In this document: positions 1-9,735 of the stretch, in pieces | Layout: each line of letters begins with the position of its first letter | How positions within the stretch are numbered: the stretch's first letter is position 1 | Assembly (NCBI GenBank): GCA_040902585.1 | Contig: JBBDXA010000238.1 | Location: forward strand, 1 to 64,000 | Length of the DNA: 64,000 bases | Source of the DNA: JBBDXA01 sp040902585 | Lineage (GTDB): Bacteria > Planctomycetota > Phycisphaerae > Phycisphaerales > Phycisphaeraceae | Direction: 5' to 3' | The notes under the pieces: generated by a model | What the model saw: only the letters and a program-made list of their open reading frames with translations | What the model was told of the DNA's origin: nothing | Databases searched by the model: none | Program-made: the position numbers and the translations under genes

Positions 1-2
1 CG

Positions 3-3000
3 CGCGCCGCCGCGCGCAAGTCGGAAAGCAGGCCCACCGATCCGACAGGCGTTGGTGCGTTCAATCCCGCCGCGGCGATAGAGGAACCCAAAGCGAAGCC
101 GAAGCCGGCAAGGATCAAGGCGCCCGCGGCCGCGCCTGTTTCCACGCCTGTTCCCGCGACGGCCCAGGAGCCGAAACCGCGCCGACAGAAGCCTCACGCG
201 CCGCAGCATGCCGCTCGGCCGTCGCCTCACACTGAAACACAGGGCACCCCCTCCGCGCCTGCGGCCGCGCGCTCGCGCAAGCCGCTGTTCATCGCCGGCG
301 GCGCGGGACTGGTCGCACTCGTCATCGTCGCCGTCATGATCTTCAGCGGCGGCGGAACAAACACCCCATCGCCGAACGGAGATAACAACACCGGCAACAA
401 CTCACAGGCAAACGCACAGACCAGCAACCCGAACAACACACCGGCAAACAACACCCCTGCCGCCGGCACCGGTAACAACACGACCGTTGGCGCAACGGAA
501 GGCACGGTCAAAATCGATGGCTTGCAATCTGTTTCGATCAAGCCCGTGAACGTCGGCGCGGCAACTAACCGCACGGCAGACCTGGCGATACCAGCCGATG
601 TGAAATTCGCCATTGAGCCCGCCACGCGCATCAGCGCCGCCGATGCCGCCACGGTCGCCGGCGAGTTGGCCAAGGTTCCGGAACTGCTGCCTGCCGGTGA
701 AACGCAGAACGTCGCGAAGTGGATGACGGCCGTGGCCTACGCCGTCGCGGGTGACAAGGCCAAAGCGAAGGCCGCGCTGCCTGCCGGCTCGCCGCCGCTG
801 TCTCGGGCGCTGGTAGAAGTGGAACTCGGGGCTGCCTATTTGCGCGCGGGCAACCGCCCGGCTGCGCAGGCCGCCGCGCAGGACGCGCTGGCCGCGGCCA
901 AGGAGCCGGTCCCGCCGGGCCAGCGCGGCCCCGACGCCAGGCTCGTCCTCAGTTCGCTGGCGGATCTGTATCGTCAACTTGGGTTGGACACGTCGCCGGT
1001 TGACGCACTGACCGGCCCCGTCAACCCGCGCGACGCCGGGCAAGCTCAATTGCTCTCGCTGCAGGCGAGCCTCGTTCGCGGCGACGCTGCCGACGCGATG
1101 AAGATCGCCCAAACCATGCCCGCCGCCGAGCGCCGTCCGTTCCTGTTCTGGCTCGCCCAGAAGCAGGAAGACCGCGACGACAAACCCGCAGCGGCCGCGC
1201 TTTACTTCATGTCGCTTCGCGATCAGCAGACTGAGCGCGATCCTGCCTCCGACGGGCGATTCTCGTTTGACTATCTCACGCATGGCGCGATTGCCGGGCT
1301 GATCCGCTGCGGAGCGCGTTCGGCGGCGATCGACCAGGTGCTGGCGATCTCGCCGCGGCAGGAGCGGCGGCAGGCTTACCTGGAGATGGTCGTCAGGATG
1401 CTGTGTGAACAGGGCGATTTCGCCGCCGCGATCACGGCCGCGACCCTCGGCGGCAACCTCATGCTCACGGCCGAGGCGCAGATGGAAGCCGGTCTCCGCG
1501 CCGACGCGGCCGAGAGTCTGCGGCGGGTCCTCGCCGCCCTGCCCTCGTCGCCGCCGGTATCGCCCGACCCGCGCGTGCAGATGGCCGCACCTCAGCAGCG
1601 CACCCAACTGCTGCGCACACTGGCGCAGCTTCAAATCAAGGCCGGCGACGGAGCCGGCGCCGCGGCGACACTCGACCGGCTCACCGCCGACTGGCCTCTG
1701 GCACCCAAGGCTGACGGCTACGTGCAAAACAGTGCCACCTACCAATGGACGTACCGCAATGCCGCTCAGCTCTACGCCGCCGCGGGCCGGCTCGACAAGG
1801 CCACGGAGCGGCTCGATTCCGTGGTGGCGCTCAACAAGTGGAACGCCCAGGGTCTGATGAAGAACAACCCGCGGGCCGATGTCGCTGCGTTCACGCCGAC
1901 CGAAGGTCCCGACCGCGCCACATCACTGGTGCTGGGCGAGTATGCCGCGTTTCTATATCGCGCCAACCGCAAGGAAGAGGCGGCCGCTCACTTCGACAAG
2001 GCCATCGCGATGGAACTGGAAGCGGTCGAGGCGGCCCGCCTTGCCCGGCCGGCCAATGCCTTCCGCATTCCCAACGATCGCGGTCCGATGTCCTACATGC
2101 TGCTGATCGGCAAGGCCCGCGTCGAAAGCGGCGACATCGCCGGGCTGATCGCCATGTACCAGCGGCCCAAGGTCGCCGCGCTGGGCAGCTACAACGGCAA
2201 CAGCCCCATGGGCGAGCTGCTGGATGCCGCCGAGAGCGTCGCCATCACGCTTGCGAAAGGCAATCAGTTCGCGCTGGCGCTTCAGGTCGCCGACAACCAC
2301 CACGATGCGCGCATGACCATCGCCGGCATCTGTCGCGAGAAGAGCGATCACGCCGGCGTGCTTCGGTCGCTCGTATTCAATCGCCTGGGGATGGAAGGTG
2401 ATTCCGACGATGCCGCGACCACGCCGTTGTTGCGCTGGCTTGCCGAAGCGGGCGCGAAGGCTGATCTGGCCGTCGTGCAGGAATACGTTGAAGCCGCGAA
2501 CGGTTATGGCCTTCGTCTCATCGCCATCGCCCGCGCCGAGGGGGGCGACAGGGCCGGCGCCCGCAAGCTGCTGGAACAGGGACTCGAACAGGCTGCGATG
2601 CAGGATCGGCAAATGCGACAGGTGCAACTCGTCGGTGCCCTGCGAAAGATCGGGGAAGCGGAATTCGCCGATGTGGTGCAGAAGGTGATCGATGAATCGC
2701 CCAGCAAGTTCGGCGGCGTGATCTACGGAGGCGACGGCCCCATCGACGGGCACGACAACGGCGCCGTCATGCGCGTCACTCTCGCCGACCTTTCCAGCGC
2801 CGTCCGCGCCGGCCAGAATGCTCAGTCGCAGGAGAAGCGGAATCACTGTGTCGAAGCGATTCAGATCGCGGGCATGCTGATTCAGCCGGCCCGGACTGAA
2901 TATGATCCCCGTTACTTCCGCGGCTCGGGTCAGAACGCCGGCATGATCCAGCAGATCGAGCGCCGCTGGGCCAACATGGAGCGTCCGCCGGCACAGCTTG

Positions 3001-5180
3001 CGACGGATGCCGCGCAGGGGCCGGACCGCATGGTGAAGCTTGCCCGCGAACTGATCGAGTACCGCCGACAAACGCAGTACGCGATTCCCACGTCGCTGCA
3101 GGACCTGGCGACCGTGCGCAAGCTCGATCTTGCCGGGCTTACGGACAACGACGCCGGCAGCATTGAACTCGTTCAAGGTCTGCCGCTGGATTCGGGTCCA
3201 CAGGTGGTGCTGCTGATCGACAAGAAGAAGCGTCCGGGCGGACTCAACGCGGTGGTGACCGTGCCGGGGCTGGTGGAGCAGCTCACGGATGGAGAGCTTG
3301 CCAAGCGCCTCGCCAACCCGCCCAAGCCGCTGGGCGACACGCTCCGGGACAGGACCTATCCGCCTTCGACCCGCTGGGCCGCGTATGGGGAGGTGCCGAT
3401 CGTGGTCGATCGCCGCGTGTCCGAACCCGCGCGGCCGCCCGGGCCTCTCGACCCTTTCGTGACCATCGAAGGCGCGGCGCGCGATGAAACGGCCAATCTC
3501 TACAACTTCGGCGCCACCCTTCGCGCCTACGCCAAGGCACACGACGGCAAGCTGCCCGCCACGATCGACGATCTGAAGAAGTCCGGCTACCTCATCCATG
3601 AAGAAGACATCAACCATCCGCAGGGCGAAACCTACAGCTACGCGATCGTTCCCGGTTTCACCATGATCTTCGGCCATGACGCTCCGATTGCGATTGACAC
3701 GGTGCCCCAGTTGCGACGCTATGGGGCGATCGGCGGACCCAATGAAGCTCTGTCGTTCGGCTTCCGATACGTCACGGCATCAGGTGAGATCAACTACGGC
3801 GACACCAACCATCGAGCCGCCGGCAAAGGCGTACCGCCGCTGCGCACCCTCAAGATCGAACAGGCTGATCCCGTCCACATCAAAGCCCGCAAGCAGATGA
3901 TCAACCTGCGCACCGTCCTGCAGAAATACGCCGACAAGAACGGCGGCAAATTTCCCGATGACCTGATGGACCTGGTCCGCCAGGGTTACCTGCCCGATGA
4001 CTCGGGCCTTCGATCAGCAGTCGATCCGAAGGTCGGCTTCAGTTACAGCCCGGGGCAGACCACGCAAAGTGAAATGGGCACGGTGCTCTTTTACGATCCC
4101 GCAAGCTGCAACTATCCGAGCAGGAACGTCCTTCTGGCGGCGCACGTCGGCTGCGACGTGATGTATTACCCCGAACTCGACCAGATGTTCAGCCACGTCA
4201 AGCCCCTTCGCTTCAAACCGCTTGTCTTCGGCGGAGCGCAGGCTGCGGCTGCGAACAATCGAAGCGTCGAGTGGAACGTCCCGTGGGCCGGTTCCCCTGC
4301 CCCAAAGAACCATCCGTTCAGCAAGATCTGCGACGAGGTCTATGAGATCACCGGTGGGGGCAAGACCATCACCATCGGCGTGGCATTGGGGCCCGCCTTC
4401 GAGCGCCCGTCCGACGAAGTGTTCCAGGGTTTCCTTCAGCGCGCCCAGCAGAACCTGACTAACTTCCTGCAACTGCCGGACAGTTGGCAACTGGCGATCA
4501 TGGACGGCTCGCGCACCGCGCCTGATGAACGGTTCCGCAAGATCATCCGGCGCAGTCACATCATGAAGGGCGACAATTCGTTTGTCTTCGTGCGCGGCGA
4601 AGGCGATCGCTGCGTCGCTTACTGGTACGACGGCCCCGCGGAGGATTCACAGGTCCTGGAAAACGCGCTGGGCAAAGTCACGTTCAAAGCGAGGGACTCG
4701 TCAAAGTGGAACGCACTGCTTCCCGCCAAGGACTGGGTGAATGACCTGAAAGTGCAGGCGGTGTGGACGGTGTGGGAAGAATTCAAGCCGGCCAAGGATC
4801 ACCTGCTCGCGGGCTTGTGCAAGGAATATCGCAAGCCGGAGAGCCGAACCCTTGCAGGCATCGCCCTCGGACCGACGACAACCGGCCGCGACGACGACGT
4901 GTACAAACGCTACATCGCCGAAATCAAGAAAGAGATAAACACACGCATGCCCGGCGTCGTCGGCACGCGCAACACGAGCCACAAGGTGGATGACGATCCG
5001 AAATACCAGAGCCAGGCCCTTCGCTACTACGACATTTTCTCCGTGTCTTCCAATGGTTTCACGCTCAGCGCGATCACGGGTACCGAGCGCGGCCACTGCG
5101 TCGTTTACTGGATCTACACTGAACAAGGCAAGCCACTGCCCAATGTCTACGGCGCGGCCATGCTGCTGCTGGGCAAATGA
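3..5180 (+). CDS. Large membrane-anchored TPR/pseudopilin-like protein, 5' end missing
   Basis: The frame is open from the first base, so the start lies outside the window; the methionine at 336 is inside the membrane helix and is not a credible start. The visible 1725 residues begin with a Pro/Ala/Lys-rich cytoplasmic stretch, then one hydrophobic helix (about residues 94-117, around FIAGGAGLVALVIVAVM), an Asn/Thr-rich linker, and a long alanine-rich helical region that looks like TPR repeats. Three later segments (near 3040, 3500 and 3900) share a pattern seen in type II secretion pseudopilins: a helix, then GKxP, then a DL motif (GKLPATIDDL, GKFPDDLMDL). The C-terminus carries two copies of a small unknown domain starting near IGVALGP and AGIALGP. 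The layout suggests a single-pass protein with an extracytoplasmic scaffold. The function is unknown. No downstream partner is evident. Confidence 0.8.
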   Translation, partial: RAAARKSESRPTDPTGVGAFNPAAAIEEPKAKPKPARIKAPAAAPVSTPVPATAQEPKPRRQKPHAPQHAARPSPHTETQGTPSAPAAARSRKPLFIAGGAGLVALVIVAVMIFSGGGTNTPSPNGDNNTGNNSQANAQTSNPNNTPANNTPAAGTGNNTTVGATEGTVKIDGLQSVSIKPVNVGAATNRTADLAIPADVKFAIEPATRISAADAATVAGELAKVPELLPAGETQNVAKWMTAVAYAVAGDKAKAKAALPAGSPPLSRALVEVELGAAYLRAGNRPAAQAAAQDALAAAKEPVPPGQRGPDARLVLSSLADLYRQLGLDTSPVDALTGPVNPRDAGQAQLLSLQASLVRGDAADAMKIAQTMPAAERRPFLFWLAQKQEDRDDKPAAAALYFMSLRDQQTERDPASDGRFSFDYLTHGAIAGLIRCGARSAAIDQVLAISPRQERRQAYLEMVVRMLCEQGDFAAAITAATLGGNLMLTAEAQMEAGLRADAAESLRRVLAALPSSPPVSPDPRVQMAAPQQRTQLLRTLAQLQIKAGDGAGAAATLDRLTADWPLAPKADGYVQNSATYQWTYRNAAQLYAAAGRLDKATERLDSVVALNKWNAQGLMKNNPRADVAAFTPTEGPDRATSLVLGEYAAFLYRANRKEEAAAHFDKAIAMELEAVEAARLARPANAFRIPNDRGPMSYMLLIGKARVESGDIAGLIAMYQRPKVAALGSYNGNSPMGELLDAAESVAITLAKGNQFALALQVADNHHDARMTIAGICREKSDHAGVLRSLVFNRLGMEGDSDDAATTPLLRWLAEAGAKADLAVVQEYVEAANGYGLRLIAIARAEGGDRAGARKLLEQGLEQAAMQDRQMRQVQLVGALRKIGEAEFADVVQKVIDESPSKFGGVIYGGDGPIDGHDNGAVMRVTLADLSSAVRAGQNAQSQEKRNHCVEAIQIAGMLIQPARTEYDPRYFRGSGQNAGMIQQIERRWANMERPPAQLATDAAQGPDRMVKLARELIEYRRQTQYAIPTSLQDLATVRKLDLAGLTDNDAGSIELVQGLPLDSGPQVVLLIDKKKRPGGLNAVVTVPGLVEQLTDGELAKRLANPPKPLGDTLRDRTYPPSTRWAAYGEVPIVVDRRVSEPARPPGPLDPFVTIEGAARDETANLYNFGATLRAYAKAHDGKLPATIDDLKKSGYLIHEEDINHPQGETYSYAIVPGFTMIFGHDAPIAIDTVPQLRRYGAIGGPNEALSFGFRYVTASGEINYGDTNHRAAGKGVPPLRTLKIEQADPVHIKARKQMINLRTVLQKYADKNGGKFPDDLMDLVRQGYLPDDSGLRSAVDPKVGFSYSPGQTTQSEMGTVLFYDPASCNYPSRNVLLAAHVGCDVMYYPELDQMFSHVKPLRFKPLVFGGAQAAAANNRSVEWNVPWAGSPAPKNHPFSKICDEVYEITGGGKTITIGVALGPAFERPSDEVFQGFLQRAQQNLTNFLQLPDSWQLAIMDGSRTAPDERFRKIIRRSHIMKGDNSFVFVRGEGDRCVAYWYDGPAEDSQVLENALGKVTFKARDSSKWNALLPAKDWVNDLKVQAVWTVWEEFKPAKDHLLAGLCKEYRKPESRTLAGIALGPTTTGRDDDVYKRYIAEIKKEINTRMPGVVGTRNTSHKVDDDPKYQSQALRYYDIFSVSSNGFTLSAITGTERGHCVVYWIYTEQGKPLPNVYGAAMLLLGK

Positions 5181-5401
5181 TGTTGCGCGAGATGTGACGC
5201 TCAAGAAACGGGGGTGAGACATTCCACCCTTCCAGCGCAAACCCGCCGAATGCCATTCGACGAGGAACATCGCAATCTCGCGGATGCCAAGTCGAAGCCA
5301 AGGCACTCCGCAAGCTCCAGCACCCGGTGCGCAGCCGGAAGCTGCGCGGATTCATCGATGGGTCGTGGGATGAGGAAGAGGCGACGAAGCTGGTGTGATG
5401 G

Positions 5402-5421
5402 GTCTAATCAACTGATTAGAC
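5402..5421. repeat. Perfect 9-bp inverted repeat
   Basis: GTCTAATCA and TGATTAGAC are exact inverted copies separated by two bases. The spacing suits a dimeric DNA-binding protein, but the site lies downstream of both neighbouring genes, so an operator role is doubtful. Confidence 0.5.
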
Positions 5422-5456
5422 AGATCGAAATGAAAATCCGAAACAAACCTTCAATG

Positions 5457-5483
5457 CCCACGGACTTCTGTCCGTGGGTTTTT
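5457..5483 (+). terminator. Rho-independent terminator
   Basis: CCCACGGAC, a four-base loop, GTCCGTGGG and then five T. The perfect 9-bp stem and T-run fit an intrinsic terminator for the large upstream gene. On the opposite strand the 3' end of the convergent gene is only about 20 bases away. Confidence 0.85.
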
Positions 5484-5502
5484 CGATTCGGAAAACAGCT
5501 AA

Positions 5503-6663
5503 CTACGAATGAAGTGACGGCATTCGTGCGACCGGGAAATCGGGCTCCTTGCACCACAGTTCAACATCAGGGCAAATGACATCTGCCGCATCGAGAACAA
5601 CTTTGGCGATTTGTCGGAGTCCTACATCGATAGCGCTTAGAAGTATCTTCTTGTCCCACTTGACAAGAAGGGTGTTTAATTGGTCAACGCCGGCGCCTGA
5701 GGGCAACGAGTGAAAGATACGCGCACCATACCCATACGCCTCAAACAAATGACGGAGCTTGGGAACGTCCTCACCTTTGCGTGCTGGAAACGAAAGATAG
5801 CCACTCGGAGATGACAGGATCTTATCAAATCTGTTAAGTTGAAAGTCCAACCAGTGGACCTTTGGCAGACATTCCGCAACACGTTTATAAATCGTCACTG
5901 TTGAGCGGAAGAGATCATCGCACCGCTTCTCCTCGATAAGTTGCCTGAACAAAGGCAAAACACTTCGCACTAGGTCTTCGTTAGGCGCTCTGAACTCATT
6001 GATCACTTCTGAATTGGAGCCTGGCCTTCCAACCCGCAAGAAGGCGGGCGTGCCCATCCAGCGACTCTGTTCAACCTCACGGGTCACGCGCTGAAAGTTC
6101 GCGAGGGTGTCTGAATCCCTTTGAGTTACATTTGTGTTTGGTTTGCGAGGTGACGGGCCGAATTGGTTCGCGCCGGCGGGATCGCCCAGGACCATTACTC
6201 CCGGCTGCGCTCGTGCCATTGCTTCGCCGCTCGACATCCACCGGCCGTCAAAGTCTTCGAACAAGCCCACCGGAATATCCACGCAATTGAACGAACTAAG
6301 ATTTAGTGATTGCTCCATGAACCTGTTTGCATCACCTGGTTCTATTCGGACGAAATGAACGCGACTTTGAAACACCCAAGTCGGCGGCCCGTTTCCCGCG
6401 CCAATCATTACCTGAACCATGGGGTCGGCGTCCATTGCCAATTGACGTGCGAAGTACTGTGAAACAAATCGGTTTTGCTGGCCTGCATTCAGCTGGGACC
6501 AATCCAGCAAATGCAACACGCTCTTACAAGGAAATGGCTCAGGAGTCCTCGTGTCAATCGTCGGGATCGACCACATGAGCATATAGCCACGGCCGTCGCG
6601 GATAAGGACGAACCTGCTAAGACGCGCGTCATCGAAATCAGTACTCATACCTGCACCTACCAT
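5503..6663 (-). CDS. Unknown protein coupled to a DNA methyltransferase
   Basis: A 386-residue protein that I do not recognise. Its ATG follows the stop codon of the methyltransferase with no spacer; a second ATG at 6648 (MSTDFDD) is preceded by AGGTGCAGG and may be the real start. I see no signal peptide, membrane helix, or convincing PD-(D/E)XK, HNH or GIY-YIG motif. The C-terminal third is helical and rich in charged residues (LIEEKRCDDLF). Base composition is visibly more AT-rich than in the flanking genes, which suggests recent acquisition. Position next to a modification enzyme makes a restriction or accessory role possible, but this rests on context only. Confidence 0.75.
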   Translation of the reverse strand: MVGAGMSTDFDDARLSRFVLIRDGRGYMLMWSIPTIDTRTPEPFPCKSVLHLLDWSQLNAGQQNRFVSQYFARQLAMDADPMVQVMIGAGNGPPTWVFQSRVHFVRIEPGDANRFMEQSLNLSSFNCVDIPVGLFEDFDGRWMSSGEAMARAQPGVMVLGDPAGANQFGPSPRKPNTNVTQRDSDTLANFQRVTREVEQSRWMGTPAFLRVGRPGSNSEVINEFRAPNEDLVRSVLPLFRQLIEEKRCDDLFRSTVTIYKRVAECLPKVHWLDFQLNRFDKILSSPSGYLSFPARKGEDVPKLRHLFEAYGYGARIFHSLPSGAGVDQLNTLLVKWDKKILLSAIDVGLRQIAKVVLDAADVICPDVELWCKEPDFPVARMPSLHS

Positions 6664-7704
6664 TCACTTCGCCTCCGCAAATAGCCCGTACTCCCCCCTC
6701 TTCGGCGGCTCGCTCCGCTGCGGCTCTTTTCTTTTCTTCGTCACCGTCCTATCCACCCCCTTCTCCTCATCCGACTGAATCAGCGTTTGACCCGTCGTTT
6801 CCGTATATCTCACGCGCTCCAAAGCCTTGGCCGCGTAGTCTTCGCTCAGCTCGCAGCCGAGCCATGATCGCTTCAGCCGCGCCGCCACCGCCAGCGTGGT
6901 GCCGCTGCCGGTGAACGGGTCGAACACGGTGTCGCCTTCGTTGCTGGAGAGCTTGATGATGCGTTCCAATAAGGCTTCGGGCAACTGGCACGGGTGCCAG
7001 GCAACGCGTTCTTTGAACGTGCCGCACAGGCGGGAGACGTTCCAGGTGTCGCATGTCGGATCGAAGTACGCCTCGCCGGCATCGATCGCGCTTTGCGGCC
7101 GAAGGTACCACGTGTCATCCGGCAGCTTGCCGATCGGGTTCGCACGCTTGTCGCCGTAAGTCGTCATGCGGGCCGAGGGCACCGCGACTTCCTTGCGGTT
7201 GAACGTGAACGGCAGCGCGTCCGGATCGAGCTTGCCTTTCGTCTTCTGCCCCAGCCCCTTCTCGAAAATGCCCGGCCCGACGCAGTAAAACAGGTGCGCG
7301 TGGCTGCGGTTGAACATCACCTTGGTGTTCTGCCCGAACGTGTAGTGCCAGATGATCCAGTTGCGCAGCGACAGCTTCTTCTCACGTTCGAGCTTCTTCA
7401 GATGCACGCGCGTCTCGGCTGCGTACTCGTCGCCGATAAGAATGTAGAACGAACCCGAAGGCTTCAGCAGCCGGGTGCAGGCATCGACCCAGTCGCAGGT
7501 CCACTGCACGTAATCCTCATCGCTCCGCTTGTCTTCGTATTGATCGTACGTGTAGCCGATGTTGTAAGGCGGATCGGCGAAGATCAGATCCAGCGAACCG
7601 GCCGGCCAGGCGTTCATCGTCTGGATGCAGTCGCCCACGGCAATCGACCGCTCGGGCAGAGGTGATGCGGCAGGGGTCGTGACGTCCTTGTCTTGGCTCT
7701 TCAT
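6664..7704 (-). CDS. Beta-class DNA adenine/cytosine-N4 methyltransferase
   Basis: It transfers a methyl group from S-adenosylmethionine to an exocyclic amino group of adenine or cytosine in DNA. Catalytic motif IV is DPPYNIGY (about residues 44-51) and comes before the cofactor-binding motif I, FDPFTGSGTT (about 261-270); that order defines the beta class. The family is close to the type II and orphan N6-adenine enzymes such as those grouped with HinfI and CcrM. Length (346 aa) is normal. The ATG at 7704 follows a GTG at 7707; either could be used. The unknown gene at 5503-6663 follows without a gap and probably shares the transcript. The target site cannot be read from sequence. Confidence 0.9.
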   Translation of the reverse strand: MKSQDKDVTTPAASPLPERSIAVGDCIQTMNAWPAGSLDLIFADPPYNIGYTYDQYEDKRSDEDYVQWTCDWVDACTRLLKPSGSFYILIGDEYAAETRVHLKKLEREKKLSLRNWIIWHYTFGQNTKVMFNRSHAHLFYCVGPGIFEKGLGQKTKGKLDPDALPFTFNRKEVAVPSARMTTYGDKRANPIGKLPDDTWYLRPQSAIDAGEAYFDPTCDTWNVSRLCGTFKERVAWHPCQLPEALLERIIKLSSNEGDTVFDPFTGSGTTLAVAARLKRSWLGCELSEDYAAKALERVRYTETTGQTLIQSDEEKGVDRTVTKKRKEPQRSEPPKRGEYGLFAEAK

Positions 7705-7847
7705 CACTTCATTCTACGCGATGAAAAGCCTTCGCGCTGGCGGTGCAGAATCTGTCGATTTCCCGGCAACTATGCAGCTCCGCACGCCGCTTCTCCCGGC
7801 CTCGCCACCCGCCGCTACGATACCGCCCTACCTTCAGGAACCGACAC

Positions 7848-8462
7848 ATGGCAAAGCAAATCTCAAAACCACTCACCCGCTGCGACTGGGCCCGCACCGA
7901 ACACTCCATCCCCTACCACGACACCGAATGGGGCGTGCCCGTCCACGATGACCGCCTGCTCTTTGAATTCCTGATCCTCGAAGGCGCCCAGGCCGGCCTG
8001 AGCTGGGAAACCATCCTCAAGAAGCGCGACAATTATCGCACAGTGTTTTTTAACTTCGACGCTGCTCGTGTCGCAAAGCTCACAACAGCCCAATGCGCAC
8101 AGATCCTGACCAACCCCGGCATCGTGCGCAATCGACTGAAGGTCGCATCCACCGTGACCAACGCGAAGGCATTCCTCAAAGTGCAGAAAGAGTTCGGCTC
8201 CTTCGACGCCTACATCTGGCAATTCATCGGCAACACCCCGCGCGTGAACCGATGGGAAACCATCAAAGAATTGCCTGCAAAAACGCCGGAATCCGATGCG
8301 ATGAGCAAGGATCTGCTCAAGCGCGGCTTCAAGTTCGTGGGCTCCACCATCTGCTACGCCTTCATGCAGGCCGTGGGCATGGTGAACGATCACCTGGTGA
8401 CGTGCTACCGCTACGACGCGGTGAGGAAGTTGGCGAAGAAACACAGCGCGGCGTCACGCTAG
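7848..8462 (+). CDS. tag: DNA-3-methyladenine glycosylase I
   Basis: It removes 3-methyladenine from alkylated DNA as the first step of base excision repair in the cytoplasm. The 204-residue length is typical. Zinc-binding residues of the Tag family are all present: Cys12 (RCDWA), His24 in the YHDTEWG signature, and His182 and Cys186 in DHLVTCYRY. The start is chosen at MAKQ because AGGA precedes it by a normal distance; the frame is open further upstream, but that part is not conserved in character. It is divergent from the methyltransferase gene, with about 140 bases between them. Confidence 0.95.
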   Translation: MAKQISKPLTRCDWARTEHSIPYHDTEWGVPVHDDRLLFEFLILEGAQAGLSWETILKKRDNYRTVFFNFDAARVAKLTTAQCAQILTNPGIVRNRLKVASTVTNAKAFLKVQKEFGSFDAYIWQFIGNTPRVNRWETIKELPAKTPESDAMSKDLLKRGFKFVGSTICYAFMQAVGMVNDHLVTCYRYDAVRKLAKKHSAASR

Positions 8463-8566
8463 CGACCGATGCAGCAAGATAACACGATCACTTTATGCAC
8501 TTGTTGACTAATTCCACGCGTTAGCGCAATTAGTACGGTTCCGATGTCTGTTTCTTGCCCTTCCGG

Positions 8567-9580
8567 CTATTCTTTCAGGCTGGCCCCGAGCTTCTCCAGG
8601 AGCCCTTCGAACTGCTCATTGCTGTAGAAGTCGATCGTCAGACTGCCGGTGCCCTTCTTTCGGCCGGCCTTGATGTGGACCTTCGTGCCGAGCTGCTCGG
8701 CAACCTGTCGCTCGATATCCGCCAGGTGCCCTGCCTTACCTGCTCTGCTCGGCGCGCCTGGCTTGGTGGCCCTATCCGTGGACTGAGCCAGGCTGCGAAC
8801 CTCCTCTTCAACCCGCCGTACCGACCACCCCTGCCGCACCGCCTGCAGTGCCAATACCCTCTGGGCCTCCTGATCCGATAACCCGGCAATCGCCCTGGCC
8901 TGCCCTGCCGAGAGCAGGCTGTCGCGCACAAACTGCTGCACATCCGCCTGTAAACCCAACAAGCGCAAGGTGTTGGTGATGGTCGTTCGATCCACGCCCA
9001 CGCGCTCGGCGATCTGCTCGTGTCCAAGCTGGTAGCGATCGATGAGCTGCTGGAACGCCTCGCCACGATCGATCGGGTTCAGGTCTTCGCGTTGAAGGTT
9101 TTCGATCAGAGCCCACTCGGCAGTAACCTGATCGTCAGCACTGCGCACGATGGCCGGGATTTCCACCAGGCCGGCAAGCTGAGCCGCCCGCCAGCGCCGC
9201 TCGCCCGCAATCAGCTCATATTGGTCAGAATGACCAGGCTTGACGCGAACGACCACGGGCTGAATCACGCCTGCGGTGCGGATGGATTCAGCCAGTTGGG
9301 CCAGACTGGCGTTGTCAAATTGCTTGCGTGGCTGAAAAGGATTGGGACTGATGGCCGCCAGCGAAACCGTTCCCTGGCTGCCAAGAGAAGGGCGATCGGA
9401 AGGGGCGCTCTCGCCCGATTCCAAGGCATTTTCGGGGACATCCGCAGGGCTTGCAAGTTTGGCCTTGGGGCCTGAACTGTCCGCAGCGCCATCCGATGGG
9501 GGCTTGGCGATGCCGCTCATCAGGCTGCTGAGCCCCCTGCCCAAACGGGCCTGACGCTTGACGGTGCCATCATTGCTCAT
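8567..9580 (-). CDS. parB: Chromosome partitioning protein ParB
   Basis: A CTP-dependent DNA clamp that loads at parS and spreads to organise and segregate the origin region. The 337 residues contain the N-terminal ParA-contact motif LGRGLSSLMSG (residues 13-23), the ParB/sulfiredoxin-type CTPase domain with GERRWR (126-131) and ENLQREDLNP, a helix-turn-helix near residues 189-208 (ERVGVDRTTITNTL), and the C-terminal dimerisation region. The start is set by AGGGAGG ahead of the ATG. Two parS sites lie about 100-170 bases upstream of the start, so ParB probably binds its own promoter region. No parA is in the window. Confidence 0.97.
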   Translation of the reverse strand: MSNDGTVKRQARLGRGLSSLMSGIAKPPSDGAADSSGPKAKLASPADVPENALESGESAPSDRPSLGSQGTVSLAAISPNPFQPRKQFDNASLAQLAESIRTAGVIQPVVVRVKPGHSDQYELIAGERRWRAAQLAGLVEIPAIVRSADDQVTAEWALIENLQREDLNPIDRGEAFQQLIDRYQLGHEQIAERVGVDRTTITNTLRLLGLQADVQQFVRDSLLSAGQARAIAGLSDQEAQRVLALQAVRQGWSVRRVEEEVRSLAQSTDRATKPGAPSRAGKAGHLADIERQVAEQLGTKVHIKAGRKKGTGSLTIDFYSNEQFEGLLEKLGASLKE

Positions 9581-9682
9581 GGTCGAACCTCCCTGTTCGT
9601 GCGTTTTCCAGCGTTTTAATGCGGTGTGAAATCGGCGATGCAGTGTACCGCAAGGGGCCCGATCAGGGAAGGGCAACAGATA

Positions 9683-9698
9683 TGTTCCACGTGGAACA
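9683..9698. promoter_or_regulatory. parS: parS site 1
   Basis: TGTTCCACGTGGAACA, a perfect 16-bp palindrome matching the bacterial parS consensus; the palindrome extends one base on each side. It lies between parB and the divergent Nudix gene. Confidence 0.95.
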
Positions 9699-9735
9699 TG
9701 TTGGAAAGGTAAGATGGGAGGAGGCCAGGTTGGGA

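Larger units (their letters stand above)
5181..5502. other. Intergenic region between convergent genes
   Basis: Between the large + strand gene and the - strand unknown gene. It holds a short frame without a start that ends at 5398 and may be a gene remnant (its last residues read SWDEEEATKLV), a 9-bp inverted repeat at 5402-5421 and a clear terminator at 5457-5483. Nothing else is seen. Confidence 0.6.

Noticed and set aside
1953..3677. Long open frame on the - strand inside the giant TPR gene
   Set aside because: It is a mirror of a GC-rich gene; the protein has no recognisable motif and the + strand frame has clear domains.
5278..5398. Short frame ending SWDEEEATKLV before the terminator
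   Set aside because: It looks protein-like at its end but has no start codon or ribosome site; probably a remnant, too short to name.
5503..6663. Reading the methyltransferase neighbour as a known type II restriction enzyme
   Set aside because: CPDVELWCK near the C-terminus superficially resembles a PD-ExK motif, but spacing and context do not fit.
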